From Panulirus ornatus (lineage: Eukaryota > Arthropoda > Malacostraca > Decapoda > Palinuridae): 64,000 bases of DNA. The position numbers and the translations under genes are program-made. This document shows positions 13,901 to 28,900 of this stretch, piece after piece. Position 1 is the stretch's first letter. The number at the start of each line of letters is the position of its first letter. The stretch is from positions 25,386,977 to 25,450,976 of the forward strand of contig NC_092286.1 of the NCBI RefSeq assembly GCF_036320965.1, given 5' to 3'. A model generated the notes under the pieces. That model searched no databases and was not told the DNA's origin. It was given only the letters and a program-made list of their open reading frames with translations.

Positions 13901-16900
13901 GCATATGATAGAGTTGATAGAGATGCTCTGTGGAAGGTATTAAGAATATATGGTGTGGGAGGAAAGTTGTTAGAAGCAGTGAAAAGTTTTTATCGAGGAT
14001 GTAAGGCATGTGTACGTGTAGGAAGAGAGGAAAGTGATTGGTTCTCAGTGAATGTAGGTTTGCGGCAGGGGTGTGTGATGTCTCCATGGTTGTTTAATTT
14101 GTTTATGGATGGGGTTGTTAGGGAGGTAAATGCAAGAGTTTTGGAAAGAGGGGCAAGTATGAAGTCTGTTGGGGATGAGAGAGCTTTGGAAGTGAGTCAG
14201 TTGTTGTTCGCTGATGATACAGCGCTGGTGACTGATTCATGTGAGAAACTGCAGAAGCTGGTGACTGAGTTTGGTAAAGTGTGTGGAAGAAGAAAGTTAA
14301 GTGTAAATGTGAATAAGAGCAAGGTTATTAGGTACAGTAGGGTTGAGGGTCAAGTCAATTGGGAGGTGAGTTTGAATGGAGAAAAACTGGAGGAAGTGAA
14401 GTGTTTTAGATATCTGGGAGTGGATCTGGCAGCGGATGGAACCATGGAAGCGGAAGTGGATCATAGGGTGGGGGAGGGGGCGAAAATTCTGGGGGCCTTG
14501 AAGAATGTGTGGAAGTCGAGAACATTATCTCGGAAAGCAAAAATGGGTATGTTTGAAGGAATAGTGGTTCCAACAATGTTGTATGGTTGCGAGGCGTGGG
14601 CTATGGATAGAGTTGTGCGCAGGAGGATGGATGTGCTGGAAATGAGATGTTTGAGGACAATGTGTGGTGTGAGGTGGTTTGATCGAGTGAGTAACGTAAG
14701 GGTAAGAGAGATGTGTGGAAATAAAAAGAGCGTGGTTGAGAGAGCAGAAGAGGGTGTTTTGAAGTGGTTTGGGCACATGGAGAGAATGAGTGAGGAAAGA
14801 TTGACCAAGAGGATATATGTGTCGGAGGTGGAGGGAACGAGGAGAAGAGGGAGACCAAATTGGAGGTGGAAAGATGGAGTGAAAAAGATTTTGTGTGATC
14901 GGGGCCTGAACATGCAGGAGGGTGAAAGGAGGGCAAGGAATAGAGTGAATTGGATCGATGTGGTATACCGGGGTTGACGTGCTGTCAGTGGATTGAATCA
15001 AGGCATGTGAAGCGTCTGGGGTAAACCATGGAAAGCTGTGTAGGTATGTATATTTGCGTGTGTGGACGTATGTATATACATGTGTATGGGGGGGGTTGGG
15101 CCATTTCTTTCGTCTGTTTCCTTGCGCTACCTCGCAAACGCGGGAGACAGCGACAAAGTATAATAAAAAAAAAAAAAATCCTGTATTTAATAACATTGTT
15201 TTACTTAGTGATTGAAATGTCCACTCTGAAAGTTGTTGACTAGAGCAGCCACTGCTTGGGCTTTGTGTGTTGCACCTGGTGTATTAATGGGGGTATAACT
15301 ACTAGTGGTATGGTACTTGGTAAGTCGGCATTTGATTAGTCAGTCTTAGACATATGACCTTTGAACAGAGAGAGTCTGGCAGCCAGTGTATTTAGGGATG
15401 GGCAGGCACTTTGAGTCAGTAGTTTGGTTTGCATTTGATTGTCCAAGTGTCTCACTGATAATGTGGTAAAGGTATTTATATTTCCTGCCTATCTTGATTT
15501 AGAAATTAATTAGATAAGTTTCACATTTTAAACTGATTTTTTTTATGGTGCTATAGATTTAGTTTCACATGTTATCTTTGCATTTGTTTCTTCTGTGTTT
15601 TTGTTTCAGGAACATAGGAAAAACAACATAGTAATTATGGTAGGCCTTAATGTGGAGCTTCTCCTAGTGAGTTCGTTCTGATCCCTAAGTCCTTGTCTTA
15701 TTGACCGATAATACCACTGACTTGTCATAAAAACATGTTAGTGAATAAATCCATAACAAGATGCTGTTGATTTTTAAATAGATCACAAGATGTATCTCCA
15801 CTTTGCCACTTTAACCCTCTGAATCTAATAAATGTTGTGAGTAAAGATGCCTGTGCATGATCGCGAAACAATTATTTGGGTTTTGTTTTGTGCATCATCC
15901 TGCTTATACTTGTGTTATTTTTTTCATTAATGAGTTCAGTACTAATCAGTGTGGCTCCTGTGTGAAAAATCTTTTTGTTTTGCAATCTGTTCTTCAGTCG
16001 CCAGTGTTTCATTGCATTGTATACATATATTGTTTCTCCTTTAATTTTCCATTATTTCTTGTTTAGTATGAGATACAGAGGACCCATATGTGATGTTTAC
16101 TATTCAGGCATATTTGACACTGAAGATAAGATTCACTTCATTAAAGATGTTTTTGTGCTTTTTCTTTCTAATCACATTATTATATTTTTCTGGATATATT
16201 TGCATGCCTGACAAATTTCTGATTATTTTTGTCTTGTTTTGTCTTCAACAGAGATTCCAGTTGGTAAGTTGAGTACTATGCATTATTATAATGTTGAATG
16301 CTAGAACTGCTAATAATGTAGAATTTAGATTTTATATTCTAGTTGATAAGGTAATTTCTGTAAGCACTGATTTCAGCATTTTGTTTTCACCATACATGAC
16401 TAGAGTATACTATAATGATATTGATATCCAGAGTAAATTTATCAGAGTTCCAAAAAATGAAAGTATATTCATTGTAGTTCAATTGCACATTTATGACAAA
16501 GTAGAGTAAATTTTGTTTGATATATAGGTAATGTGTGAAGAGATCTTGCATTTTGAGTTTTGGCTTTTTCACATATTGAAAACTAATTAGCACACGATAC
16601 GACAGTGCTTTAATTTAGAGGACCAATGTGTTGATATTTTTGCCTTGTTTTCTGCATTCAGCAGGGCTAGAAGAAAACAGGCGTGCAGTCTTGTCTAGTC
16701 AAACACCTGGACCCTAATACTCCCCAACAACCATATGATACTGGCCAGCCAGCTTGATAGTTATCAAGTTATTTTTTTCATTAATAATCAACTTTTAGCA
16801 TGAACAGTATATCAGAAAAGTCTGTCATGCCAGATTGAACGTCTCATTTTATTGCAAAGAAAAGCACTGTACTTTTGCAAGCTGTAAAACAGTAAGAGTG

Positions 16901-19900
16901 GTATTTCACACATTTTTCGCATGGTTTATCATGTGTATTGGATAGTCCAACCTTATACTTTCTAAATGAAACTTCTGAAGCGTGGTTATGTACTGCTAGT
17001 CTGTTAGTATTTGTTGATTCAGAGAAGCTTCTAGAGCTGATGTGGTCTTTGAAATTTTCATTAGCATCTAGCATAGTATTTGAGGTTATGAGCTATATCC
17101 TAACTGTTCTTCAGACATAAGTTTGAAAATCTTCTATATAGGTTGACTTAACAGTGAAGCATATATGTACCCAACCATCAGACTTGCTGTTATCTTCACA
17201 TGGGTTAGTGTCACCTGTATAATTGGTTATGTTGTGAGTGTTCAGTGAGGTTGTATCATCATTAGCGGACAAAAATGAATATAGTGTCTTTCAAGAAATT
17301 CTCTCTATCCAGAGGAGTCCATATATTGTAGCACTGCTTGTAGCTGCAGGAGCCCCATGAAAAAAATCCTGGGCTTATGAAATTTAGTTTAGAGTTCTTT
17401 TTATGTGTCATGAGAACTGAGGATGAATTATTCTTTTCTCTACCTGGAACAAATGTCATTACCTGGAGTGTACCAGATTGCCAGTCATAATTTAAGTGCT
17501 TAAATACTTTTGTTTTTTTGCCAGTAATCAATTTTTTTGGTAACGTGTTGCATACTAAGCTGTACAACAAAATCCTATTTTTTTTAACAGTGGGCTTTAT
17601 CAGTGAGTTAGAGAGAGAGAGAGTTGCAGGAGTGTTACTTTCCCAAGTAAGGAAAGGGGGAACATGTACATCAAATAATGAAATCTGAGACTCTGAACTC
17701 TACAGGGTAGAGTTGTGTATATTTCCTGCAAAGTTGTTGTCAGTGGATATAAGTTTCTGGGTAGTCAGTCTGCAGATATGTATAACATGTATACCTATCC
17801 CTTGCTTTATGGAGAGATTATGGCTGGTAGTAGTCGGTTGAGAGCCACCTGGGTATTGGGAAGGTTAGTGACAGCTGCATGGTGACCCAGCACTTCATTG
17901 GTTATCAAGTTGCACTCCTCTGACCCAGGTAGCTGTCTTTTCTTTCTGCCTCACCCACATGTGGACTCCTGGCATTGTCCACAACCATAGAATCTCTTCT
18001 TGTCACACATAATTCACTCTAGATTTTCCTGTGGTGAGTGCTGGGTGCTAGCCCTGCCCTTCGGCAAAATGGTAAGAGCAGTAGAGAGAAGTAGTAGGTA
18101 AGAACATTTAGGTAGAAGTGTTAGGTAAAAACATAAGGTGGACGTAGTCAGTAGGAACATTAGGTAGGAGCCTTTGCAAACACTGTTAGACTTTCCCTCT
18201 GCCAGTGACCTGCAGTAAAGGCTAAGAAGCAGAACTGGAGTCCACTAGATACGGAGACTATTGCCATGGCCACCCCCATGAGGAGTTCCAGAAAGGAACA
18301 GGCATCAGAGCTATAGATAGATAGATATGTTCTGAGAAAGCCTAACACAAAGAGAAATCATATATTGTGAACCCATAAACATGCTGAGAAAAACAGGATG
18401 TGTGCAGCAGCTTCAAGGTCATTAGTGGGAGATTCTCCCATTACCATCATGTTATGTTTCTTTTGATGTCGAAAAAAACTTATCAAGCCATCTCTACTTG
18501 CTTGAAATGGCTCAACTACATTGTCTTCTTTACGTAATTGCTCATAAATATTCAGAGCGTTAGACCAGCAGCTTTTCTCTCTTTTCTTAACCTGTTTGTA
18601 TAATGAGAGCATTTCATCCATCTTCTCCATAAGTGGATTTCTAACCCTTGTGGTTACCTTGGAAGACAGTGCAGTAGAGTGGACTATAGCAATTTGAACT
18701 TTCTCTACATTCTTTATTATGTTGCGGATTGTAGATTCACCCCAGGTGTACACGCACCCAAGCTCCCTCACTGGCCTCACCAAATAATTAGATTTCTAGC
18801 TTTGTTTCTAAGGTCAGAGTGGTTCTCTTTCATTTCAACTGCCTGTACCGTTGTAATAGAAGATATTGCTGGATGTCCAAATGCCATATTAACACACACA
18901 AACACAGACAGTCGCAGGAATATCACATTAGCAGTATGCCCAGATTACACAAGTAGCATCTCCTTTTCCATGCATTGCTTAACATATGATAAAGTATGTT
19001 TCCTTCATCCTTTGTGAAGTGTTAAGACTTTATTTTGGGTTAATGACATGTGATGCTTAGGTAACTTTCATTAACCACCAGTCCACTCTTGTATAGGTTG
19101 CTGGTTGACTTTGTTTCTTCTGTTCCCAGTGGGTTTACGGCAGTTGAGTATTGGTTGATTTTAGTTAAAAAGGTAATAGGAGACTTGTATGACTAACTTA
19201 ATTGTTGAGAGTCATCATTGGCTGACCCAGCAGAAAATGGTTGTTGAGGAGCAGAATCCTCTTGAATTCATAATTTGGTTTTCCGCCTCAGGATTCAGCT
19301 GCTTTGTCTGGATGACACTGCAGTCATGTCCTTTAAGCGTACAATGTTAGAGTGCAGAAATCAGTCTCTATGTAACATTCATGTATATTATATATATATA
19401 TATATATATATGATATATATGTGCCCTTTTTTATGCTTTCATTCCTTTTAAGATTTTTTTTTTCAAATGTAGAAAAAATTATTCCAAATCATCTTTATAA
19501 AGTTATTTATATATGAATATTGAGTATCTACAGCACCATGTTTTATGATCACTGCTTTTTATCATTTCATTTTCCTGAAATGGAGGGAAAACAGATCCCA
19601 AGTACTTAGGTCATGAAAGTTGTTTTTTCCAAGAATGTATATGATCCTGATTCTCTTCATGCCATTGCAGTTTATTCTGAAAACGATAATTAAACATACT
19701 TTCTAGATATCAGAATCTTGTTTGAAAGTGCCACAACTCATACAAACTGCTCTCTTCACACATATTCAGAAAATGTGCTGTAGTAAGTACAGTAAAATGC
19801 AGAAACTTTATGTTAACTCTAGAATAAATTACTTTTCTTTTTTCCCCACTGGTGTGAACAGCAAAGCAGTATGAAGGTATGAGTGAAGTGCCAGGAGTGA

Positions 19901-22900
19901 GTGGATGAACCCTCACTGTCTGAATTAGTTTTTCTTTTTCTCATGCTCACTCTAGTCATACGGACACTTGGGCCTGAATTCTGAGAGGATCTGAGAGAGG
20001 TGAATTACTTGTGATGCCTCAGTCTGAAATATATGCTTTTTTATATAGTCAAAAGGGATGTTATATCCTGCAAAGGAAAGAAAATTGAAATTATAGACTT
20101 CCATTTATATGTTTTTTGGAATTCTGGCCTCGGTAAGATGCTTCATCCATTGCAATAACCTTGACATGTAGTGGCTGGACCTGTATTTGAATAAGATAGA
20201 TTTGTGTAGAAACAGCATTGGAAGATTTTATTTTACTTCATATCCTCTTTGTTGAATCAGGGACATCGTTATACTCTTTCTGAATTTTCTGCCACTGGAC
20301 AAAAATTACTGGTCGCAGAAAGTTTTAACCTTATGGCCTTCTATTTATCAGTACCCTGATACTGCCTGATTCATTTAGTCCCATATCTGTCTGCCTGAGA
20401 AATTTGATTCTGACTTTTTTTTAAGTTCACAATGATACTATTCTTTGTATATACCAACCAGCCACAATCTATCTTTTACAATCAAAATTCAGAACATATA
20501 ATTCTGAATGAATAGCAGGGTAGTATTATTAGTTCTTTAGTTATGAATTATAGGCTCAGTCACATGCTTAAAAGACCTTGACAAGTTTAGTGCAACAAGA
20601 TGAAGCATCTCTGAAGTTAAGAGTTTTTCTGTAGTTACAGTCCTGTGATTTAGTGAGGGGGGGGATTTATGCCTGAATGCTGTGAAACCCCTCGTATAAA
20701 ATTGTTCTCCATAAATTTTTAAGGAAAAATGAACCTTTTTAAACTTCTGTATATAGCTGTATACAAACTGCATATACTGCAGAGCATGCCAAGCTAGAAA
20801 ACGTTTATTTTAATGTTTAAATCAGATCACTGTGTAATTATTACTTAAAAAGTTCCCACGGTGATGGTTATTATGACTACAGTAACAGTTATTGACTCTA
20901 TATCATGTACTTTTGCTTTTCCTAGTGATCAGATAAACTCTCAGCTTTTCATGATGCATGAATGGGGAAATGATGAAAAATGGAATGGACTATTTCATTA
21001 ATTTTTCTCTGCAGTTATATTGTGTGCTTTTGTATTATTATTTTTGTATTGATGATATCTATTGATTATAGCTATTACTCCGTGTGTAAGTCCGAATGCT
21101 GGGATCTTTTAATAATTTTTTCCTACTGATAGATAGAAATCTCTGGGTGCATCATATCATTACTGAAAACTCCACACTGACATGAGCGGAAGCATATCAA
21201 GGCTATTACTATATGCGACCTCCAATGTACACTGATTTTTTTGGTTGTGATTAAGTATTGAAGTTTGTGTATTTGTATGGTCGTGCATTTTTCTTCTAAC
21301 AACGTCTAAAAGTGCACTGGATGAGCTTCCAAAAGTGTGACTTGGTATGATCAGGAGATAACTCTTTTATACTATATCTTTGCATGATTTGTAACATGGT
21401 GTGATATTTTACATAGTGATCAAAAATATATTGTCTGGGAGGACTAGTGGTGTGCACAGCAACATGTATGTAGCCCCATACCCTTTCTTCTACATCACTA
21501 ACCTTCCTTGGTGGTCAACAAGAAAACCAACACTCGTTCAATTCTTGTTCAACAGTACTTCAGTCCGTTTAATAAGCTTGTTGTCATTCTGCCAAATTAA
21601 TGTATACAAGTCACTTGAACTCTTGAAGCAGTGAGCAGGGGATTGCTTAAGACTTTTTTTTCTAATCTTAGGAAATGTTTTATGAAACTGAACATCTAAA
21701 AATGAACCAGTAGTGTAACTTGGCAACAGACTGGCTCCTTGCATCATTAGGTTCTTGCTCCGTCACATGAGGATGTTTCTTGTAGTCTAGCTCCTTCCCC
21801 AAACTCTTCGTGTGTATACTATATGAATATGAAGTTAAATACAATCGTTTCTCACAATCCTGATGGGTGTGTTCTTGAAGAACCACATCATTACTGAAAT
21901 CACCATTGAAAACTGTTTCAATGGAAAGGAAGGAAAAGCATTTCAACTAGCAGTGGATTAACAGCCTATATTGATAGACTGTTTAATCCTGTATGTGCAT
22001 TTCAAAAGTGAACATTGTAATATAATTCATTACTAGTTTTACTCAATGTAGTGGAAAAACTAGTGATGAAAGTCAATTCATAAGCACTAGCAGATTTGAG
22101 CCTCGTAGGCTGTCCTCATGCTCCTGTGGAGGGATACCATGCCCTCCCTCAGTACCAGCATACCCTTCCATGTTGGCCACAACACGCTTCCTGACCACAA
22201 CCACTCCATCCATCCCTGACCATCACACCATGAATGATAGAATGCCATTTTTCATTGGTAAGATAACCACTCACTCCTGCTATTTTCCATCTCCATGATC
22301 ACATATGCTCAGCAATAGAATATTTTCTTGAAACTATCACCCCAGCATCCATCAGTTTTATCCATCTACCGAACTCTGCAGTAGTAGGTTTAAAACACTT
22401 GAACTCGGGACACATTTTCCTCAGGTTAACATGGTTACCTCTGGAGTATTCAGGGAAGGAAAAAATGGAAGTAGTCAAGGAATTGTGTAGCTGAACCATA
22501 TTAGATTCTTGCATAAATTCTTGGGAATTTCTGGATGCATATTAACTTTACTGCAGATACCACACATGAAGTTTTCCATCTTAAGTTTTGGAGGTCATGG
22601 TCAAAAGTCAGAGTCACAGGTAATATTCTCTTGTGGGTTCAAAACCATATGTAGTGGGCACAATTGCTTTGCAGTCGTAGGTTCTTGTTTTAGATATTTC
22701 TATGCAGTGTGTTATGATTCTGATCCTGGCAGGTTCGCCAATTCTTATGTTACGAATCTTTCTGGGAAGGCCCGTCAATTATATTTATTATGCACGCTGG
22801 ATAACGCTATACTAACATTATGGGACGAAAGCAAACACCAGGGTTAAATCTACATATAATACAAGAAATAAAATACAAGATGACAAGCACATTAATTGGG

Positions 22901-25900
22901 TACAAACACTATCGTTAACACTTTACCTTCAGTATTCCACACTCTACATTCCAGGTAAGATTTCAGACCAGGAGGTCTCTTTCCTTTATGACAAGTTCAC
23001 TATAAAATTATGATACAAGACACTTATTCGTTGGGCAATTCTATAAGTTATGATACATCGTTACACTCAGACCTGACGTGACACAGTATAACATCTTACA
23101 ATCTAGGGCAGTGGTGGCTATGGAGTTCAAGACAAGGGAAGCTTACATTACCTTGCTGGGCACGGGTCTGCTGAAGGAATCGGCTCCCAGACTATTGTCT
23201 GAGCCTTTTATCTGAAGGAACAGCAAGGCAGGAACAGCTAGCCATGCCTTGACCCGTCACCTATAACTACGATAGGTCGGAATGACCACAGTTGCCCTTG
23301 ATTGGTCAAAAGACTGATTATCACACTCTCATCCAGACGTGATTGGCTGGAGGAGGCCTAAGGTCCGGTCCTCATACTGTCTAATGGCCCAGGCTTGTAT
23401 CTCAGATGACACAACCAGGATGGGTGGGCGAACTTTCCTAGGCATGCCCTCGCGGCTGACCCTGGGTCACTTGACCATGGGACCTGAATAGTAATTAGCA
23501 GGTTGGTTGTGGGGACGCACCACTAATCTTAGCCACCTGACTTGACGTGTGAGATCACAGGTACACATGGGGTCGAGGAATCCCTTGGGTCCTCCCAGGT
23601 CACCACGTGGCTTTTCTAAGCATACAAATTCTCTATTATAGATACTACGAACATGCAGGTTCATGAGAACAAACGCAGAGGTTCGTAACAAGTGTTAGCT
23701 TTATTGTATTTTCCTCTTATTGATGGCTGAATTCTGTTTGTTTTCATGCTTTATTCATAGTTAATGTAATTGTGGAGGCATACTGGATTTTAGTTTTTAA
23801 GCTGGAAGCTACATGGTATACCTATAGTCAGTCTTTCTCTCTGAAAGTCATCGAGTTATCATTGTTTTCATTGAGAAAAATGAAAATAGATAACAGGATA
23901 TCCATGTATCATTTAATGCATTGGCTTTTTCAGTTGTTTTTCTCTTTTCATATCTTATGCAGGAGCCTTTTATCATATTGTCTAAATTCATGGTTTTATC
24001 TTAACCCATTCACTGCATTTGAGCTGTAGCACATACAAACAGTGTTTTATCAGGTTGAGTCACTTGTGATTTTGAATAGTAGATTATGTTTTAGTTGATC
24101 ACAAGAACAACTTTGAGACAAATGTTTTTAGGATATTTCAGCATATCTTGCATAGATTGTACAGTGGATACTAGGAATGCTGCAGTGAAAGGGTTAAGGA
24201 CCTTGCAGAATTATCTTTCAGCCATACCTGAAGCATACCTATGTTGCTTATTTTGTGTATTCATTTAACCTTTGCATGGGTTGGATGGATGGCCACCTTC
24301 CTCTCATAGCACCTTACTGATTTTCACTGGCACTACTGGAAGTGATCCACAATTTCAAGACTATTTTTGTCATAGATGAAGGTATTTTATTATTCAGGAT
24401 GGTCACTTCCAACAGACATTTTTATTTTTCATCACGCTTATGGGGTCTGATGGCTTTATAGTGACTGAACATTGGTTTGTGAGTTGCCTGCTAGGAAAGG
24501 ATGGTGGCATGGAGACTGGGGTTGCATGTATGCTGCTGTACGCTTCATAAGTTCCCCCCAGCACACCAAACTGTAGACCCTTACTAAGAAAAAAGGACTA
24601 AATAAACCAGTCTGGTTTACTGAAAAGCAGGGCATTGTTATGAATGACCAAATATCAAGAGAAAAAGACTTTCTGTATATCAGAGGAATATTGCAATTTA
24701 AGTATTTTGATATTCATTTCTTATATCCAGGATATGTAATAGTCATATACTTCTAAGTTGACCTAAAGTAGAATTAGCATAGCATAGATAATGGTTATCA
24801 TGGAACAGAACAGGTGTTAGACTCCACCTACAAGTGATAACACTGTGAGTGGGAAATCTTTTTCAACAATGCTCTGTCATTGTCAGTGGATGGAGAGGAG
24901 TTCAGTGTTGCTAAGGACCCTCTTGTTCAAAAGGAGTGCATCTTACTTTGCTCCTGCATGGAGTGCATTCTCAAAGCAGTATGATTCCCAGTAAAGGGGA
25001 CCTGGGGTTGCATAAAGAACCACCTGAGAACATTGATGATCACAGATGTAGATAATCGTCCACCAGATGATATTGGCATATAGTGGAATACCACATGAAT
25101 TTGTTGTAAAGCACATCCATAAACTGTTGATATATAGTGTCTTACTGGTAATTTGATGTATGTAGAAATGGCCTTGGAGGATTAAGAAAAACTGCCAATA
25201 TGTCGAAAAAATAATTCCTCTAAAATCAAGTCATCTTACCTTGACATGTGATGGATCCCTCTGGTTATTCAGATAAGTTTTCCTTATAGTTCACTGTTGA
25301 ATATATGTATATGGAACTTATCTTCTATTGCAGAATACTCATTTGTCTCACATTTTTAGTAAGTTTTTCTATCAATGTTAGTATCTCTACCCTGTTTCTG
25401 CATGTAAAACGAGATGGAACTTCAGAGAATCTTCTCTCATTGTTTGTCATTTTAACTGGTATTATTATTTATGAACTCAAAGCATTATGATGTCAAATTA
25501 AACAGATATTCAACAGTCAGGCAGTTATTTGCTATATTAAGAGAAGAGCTGGTTACTCTTGTATATTACAAATCTTAAGGAGAGGACCACCTCAGAATGA
25601 TGAAAGTTAAGTATAAACAAGTTATAGTCAACCTCAGAATGTGGAACATTAAAAAAAATAGTTAACACCATGATACAACTGGGATTATTTTCTGATTTGT
25701 AAATTCATTCTATCTAAGTAATGATTGTTTTTTGTGTCATTTCAGCCTTATTCAGTAATTTGTAAGAGTTCCAAAAAACATACTTGTATGTTCTAACTAT
25801 TCTATGAAAGTGTATCATGTAACTGCTATTATACCCTCAGTGTACACTCATGCTTTGTCAGTTTTGAATCAACTCCTCTGTTGTATATAAAAACCTTGCT

Positions 25901-28900
25901 GTAAGTACAATACCTTGTTTAACTTGGAGAATGAACTTGTGTTGCTTTTATCTGAGACATCTCAGTTTAAAGAAATGCTATAAACTGTCATAACATTTGG
26001 TAGTCATTTGTCATATGTTCTTTTATTTCACTACTGTGTGGAGCAGTGTCAATGATACTTCAAAATAATAAATCCGCTGTATTGAAGATTTTCACCCAGG
26101 GATTTTGTTCTTTGTATTTAATGAATTTTATTTACATTATTCTCATTTGGAACACATTCAACATGAATGCATTATGTTTATTATTATATGAAATCTTACC
26201 TTATGATTTTCCTTATAGGCTTGTGATATTTTGAATTCTGATAAGGAAAATTTGAACATTAACCCTGCTAATAGGTGTGTTTTGAGTTCAATTTTATATA
26301 ATGATTTTAATCCACTAAAAAAAATTTAGTATCAGTTAAAGAAGGATATTTGCATCAGATGCATCAGCACCTTTATTATTCAGTTATATCATTACTTTAA
26401 TTAACTAGAACTTGGTGTTGCAGAATCTTCATAGAAAACCACATGTATTACAGATCAGTGGACTGCTTTTGATTATTCTTATGTCAGAAATAGGTGCTGT
26501 AGCAATGCAGTATATTTATGCTTAGTTTGAACATATACAGACTTTATTTTCTAGATGTGGTAATTGTTCAATGTAGTAAATTACACACCAAATTTAGGTG
26601 AGTAAATGCATGTGTAAAAGTGGATGTAGAATTGAGCAAAAGTTTTGGGATACATTTAGGTGTAAGGCAGAGCTGTATGATGTTACCATGGCTTTTTGAT
26701 AATTATATATATGAATGGAGTGATGAGAGAGATGAAGCAAAACTAAGGAAAAGGGGTGCAGAGATGGAGTGTGTCAGTGAGATGTGGTGGGAAAAGGGGT
26801 GCAGAGATGGAGTGTGTCAGTGAGATGTGGTGGCTAGTGGTGTGATTAGATGGAATGAAGAAAGAAATGCAGGGGTGTATAAGATATGTGGTGTGGCAGG
26901 GAATGCATAGGGAATGAATTATGGAATGATAGAATGGGTGAAGTGTAATACTTTGAGATAGTTTGGGTATGTTGAAAGTATGCAAGATTGAGAGTTTATA
27001 AGGAGAATGCATGATGGTACAATTAAGGGGGGATGATGTGAGAGGGAGACCACTTGTGACATTGGCAAATAGGCTGGAGGGAGAGAGATGGTGGAAGAAT
27101 ATGTGGAATTGGTATGCAAGGAAGGCATGGAAGGACAGGGTTAAGGAGACCTTTGCCATGGCCACCCCTTCATGGGAGCTCCTACAGGGAATGGGTGTTA
27201 GAGATGTTGATAGATAGTGTTCAGGTGTTGCTGATTACATGCCGGAAGTTCTTGTTTTATCCTCAATACCGTTTCACTTCAAAGAAATATAGCACACATT
27301 ATTTAGTTCTGAATTACATATATGAAATCTCTAATTCAATGTCTTGAGTTTATTTGTTGCATGGTGTGTACAGATGCTTTAGTTATGTCAGCATCTTTGC
27401 CTTAGCATTGATACTTTTAAGTCAATGAATAGATAATTTTCAGTTTGTGCTAGCACAAAATCCTCATTTTCCAAAGTAGATTTGGTTATTGAGGCGTATC
27501 ACACTTTCTGTAGTTCACTCATCCTCATAGTACCTGACAGTGACAGCTCAAATTTTTTGTTAGAGTGTTCTGTTTATGACACCTCAGGTTCTAATTAATT
27601 GTGGTCCTGATATAGCTGCACAGTTCTTGCTGAATGTTATTAACGGATTAAGTACATGGCTATCAAAATTATAGGAACTGACAAGTAAATAGATTCACAC
27701 CAATGATTTTCATGGTTTCCTATCTTGCAAAAGCATCCTGATGGAGGGGAATTTCAACAGAATTTCAAATTTCACTAGTTCATTATTTGCATGTTCTAAA
27801 GTAGTGACATTTAATTTCTTATCCTTTAAAGCCAATACGTATTGAATCACAGTTTAAAGATGATCCAAGAAAGAACTTGATGTTTTAAAAGCTTTAATTA
27901 TATAAGTAATAAGAAAATTCAATAAAGCAGAGTAAAAAACAAGCCTCAATTTGATATTTCATGAATATTTGTGTTTTTAAGAAATCTTCAATTGATTATA
28001 AACTTTTTACAGGTGAAGAAACTTCAGGACCGAGTATCGAAGGCCAAGGAAGAAGTGTCACGAGGGCGAGACAAATATGAGATTTGCCTTAAAGAAATTT
28101 CTGACTTCAATCCCAAGTATATAGAGGTTAGTTTTTCTTTTTTCACTGTCAGAATAGATTATGATTTTTAGGGACTGTAGAAAATGTTGCTTGAACCTCA
28201 AGGCTGGCCAAGCATAAACTTTGATTAGATTTGAGGATATGGAGAACATACCCATTATATATAATATTATGAATGTAGAAAATTGAAAATGTTTTCATAA
28301 TCATTTGTATATAATCTTTTAAAGCTCAGGCCCATAGAAACAGAGGAATTAGAAATTTCAAGCCATTCCATTCTGGTACAGATATGCTAGTACAGTTTTA
28401 TGTTTTTAACATAAGCAGTATTGTTTCAGTGATTATCACAAAGTTTATATTTTTTAGAACAATGGAAAATTCTGTGAATACCTTGTTGAAAGAAAGCGTG
28501 CCTGTACTAACACAAAATGATATAGACACCGTATACTTTTTTCGTAATGTGACACAGGCAAAAGATGCTCAAGTGAAAGTATATGCATTGGTAACAAGGA
28601 AGAGTAAGAGAAAACTTATGTAGAAATTGATCAGGACTCTATAGACCCATGTAGACCTGACTCCTAAAAATATGCAGATTAAAAGTTGAAAGGAAGAAGA
28701 CTGTATCATACTTGTCTATCCTTGAGTGACTGTCTCACAAAAACCATGGGATGCAGCATCTAGACATGGGCCTGAATGATACCCAATATTCTTGTTTTAG
28801 GCAGATATATGACAATTCTTTAATTAAAACTGCCAATAGTGCAACGTAAAATGATTTAAAGTAAACAGTTTGCACCTGTCATTACAGAGCATTGTCAGAA

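Noticed and set aside
14461..15196. Antisense frames of 111-223 codons across RTE copies (also at 7752-8230, 31861-32395, 35052-35717, 36576-37610, 50761-51301)
   Set aside because: They recur only because they mirror the conserved RTE coding strand, which is poor in antisense stops. They have no independent domain or start conservation.
15857..16272. Three overlapping Phe/Ile-rich frames
   Set aside because: AT-rich chance frames; no conserved motif.
28384..28623. Frame ending in a charged, plausible-looking protein segment
   Set aside because: No recognised family, no suitable acceptor or donor in phase with syndapin exons 5 and 6, which already join perfectly.
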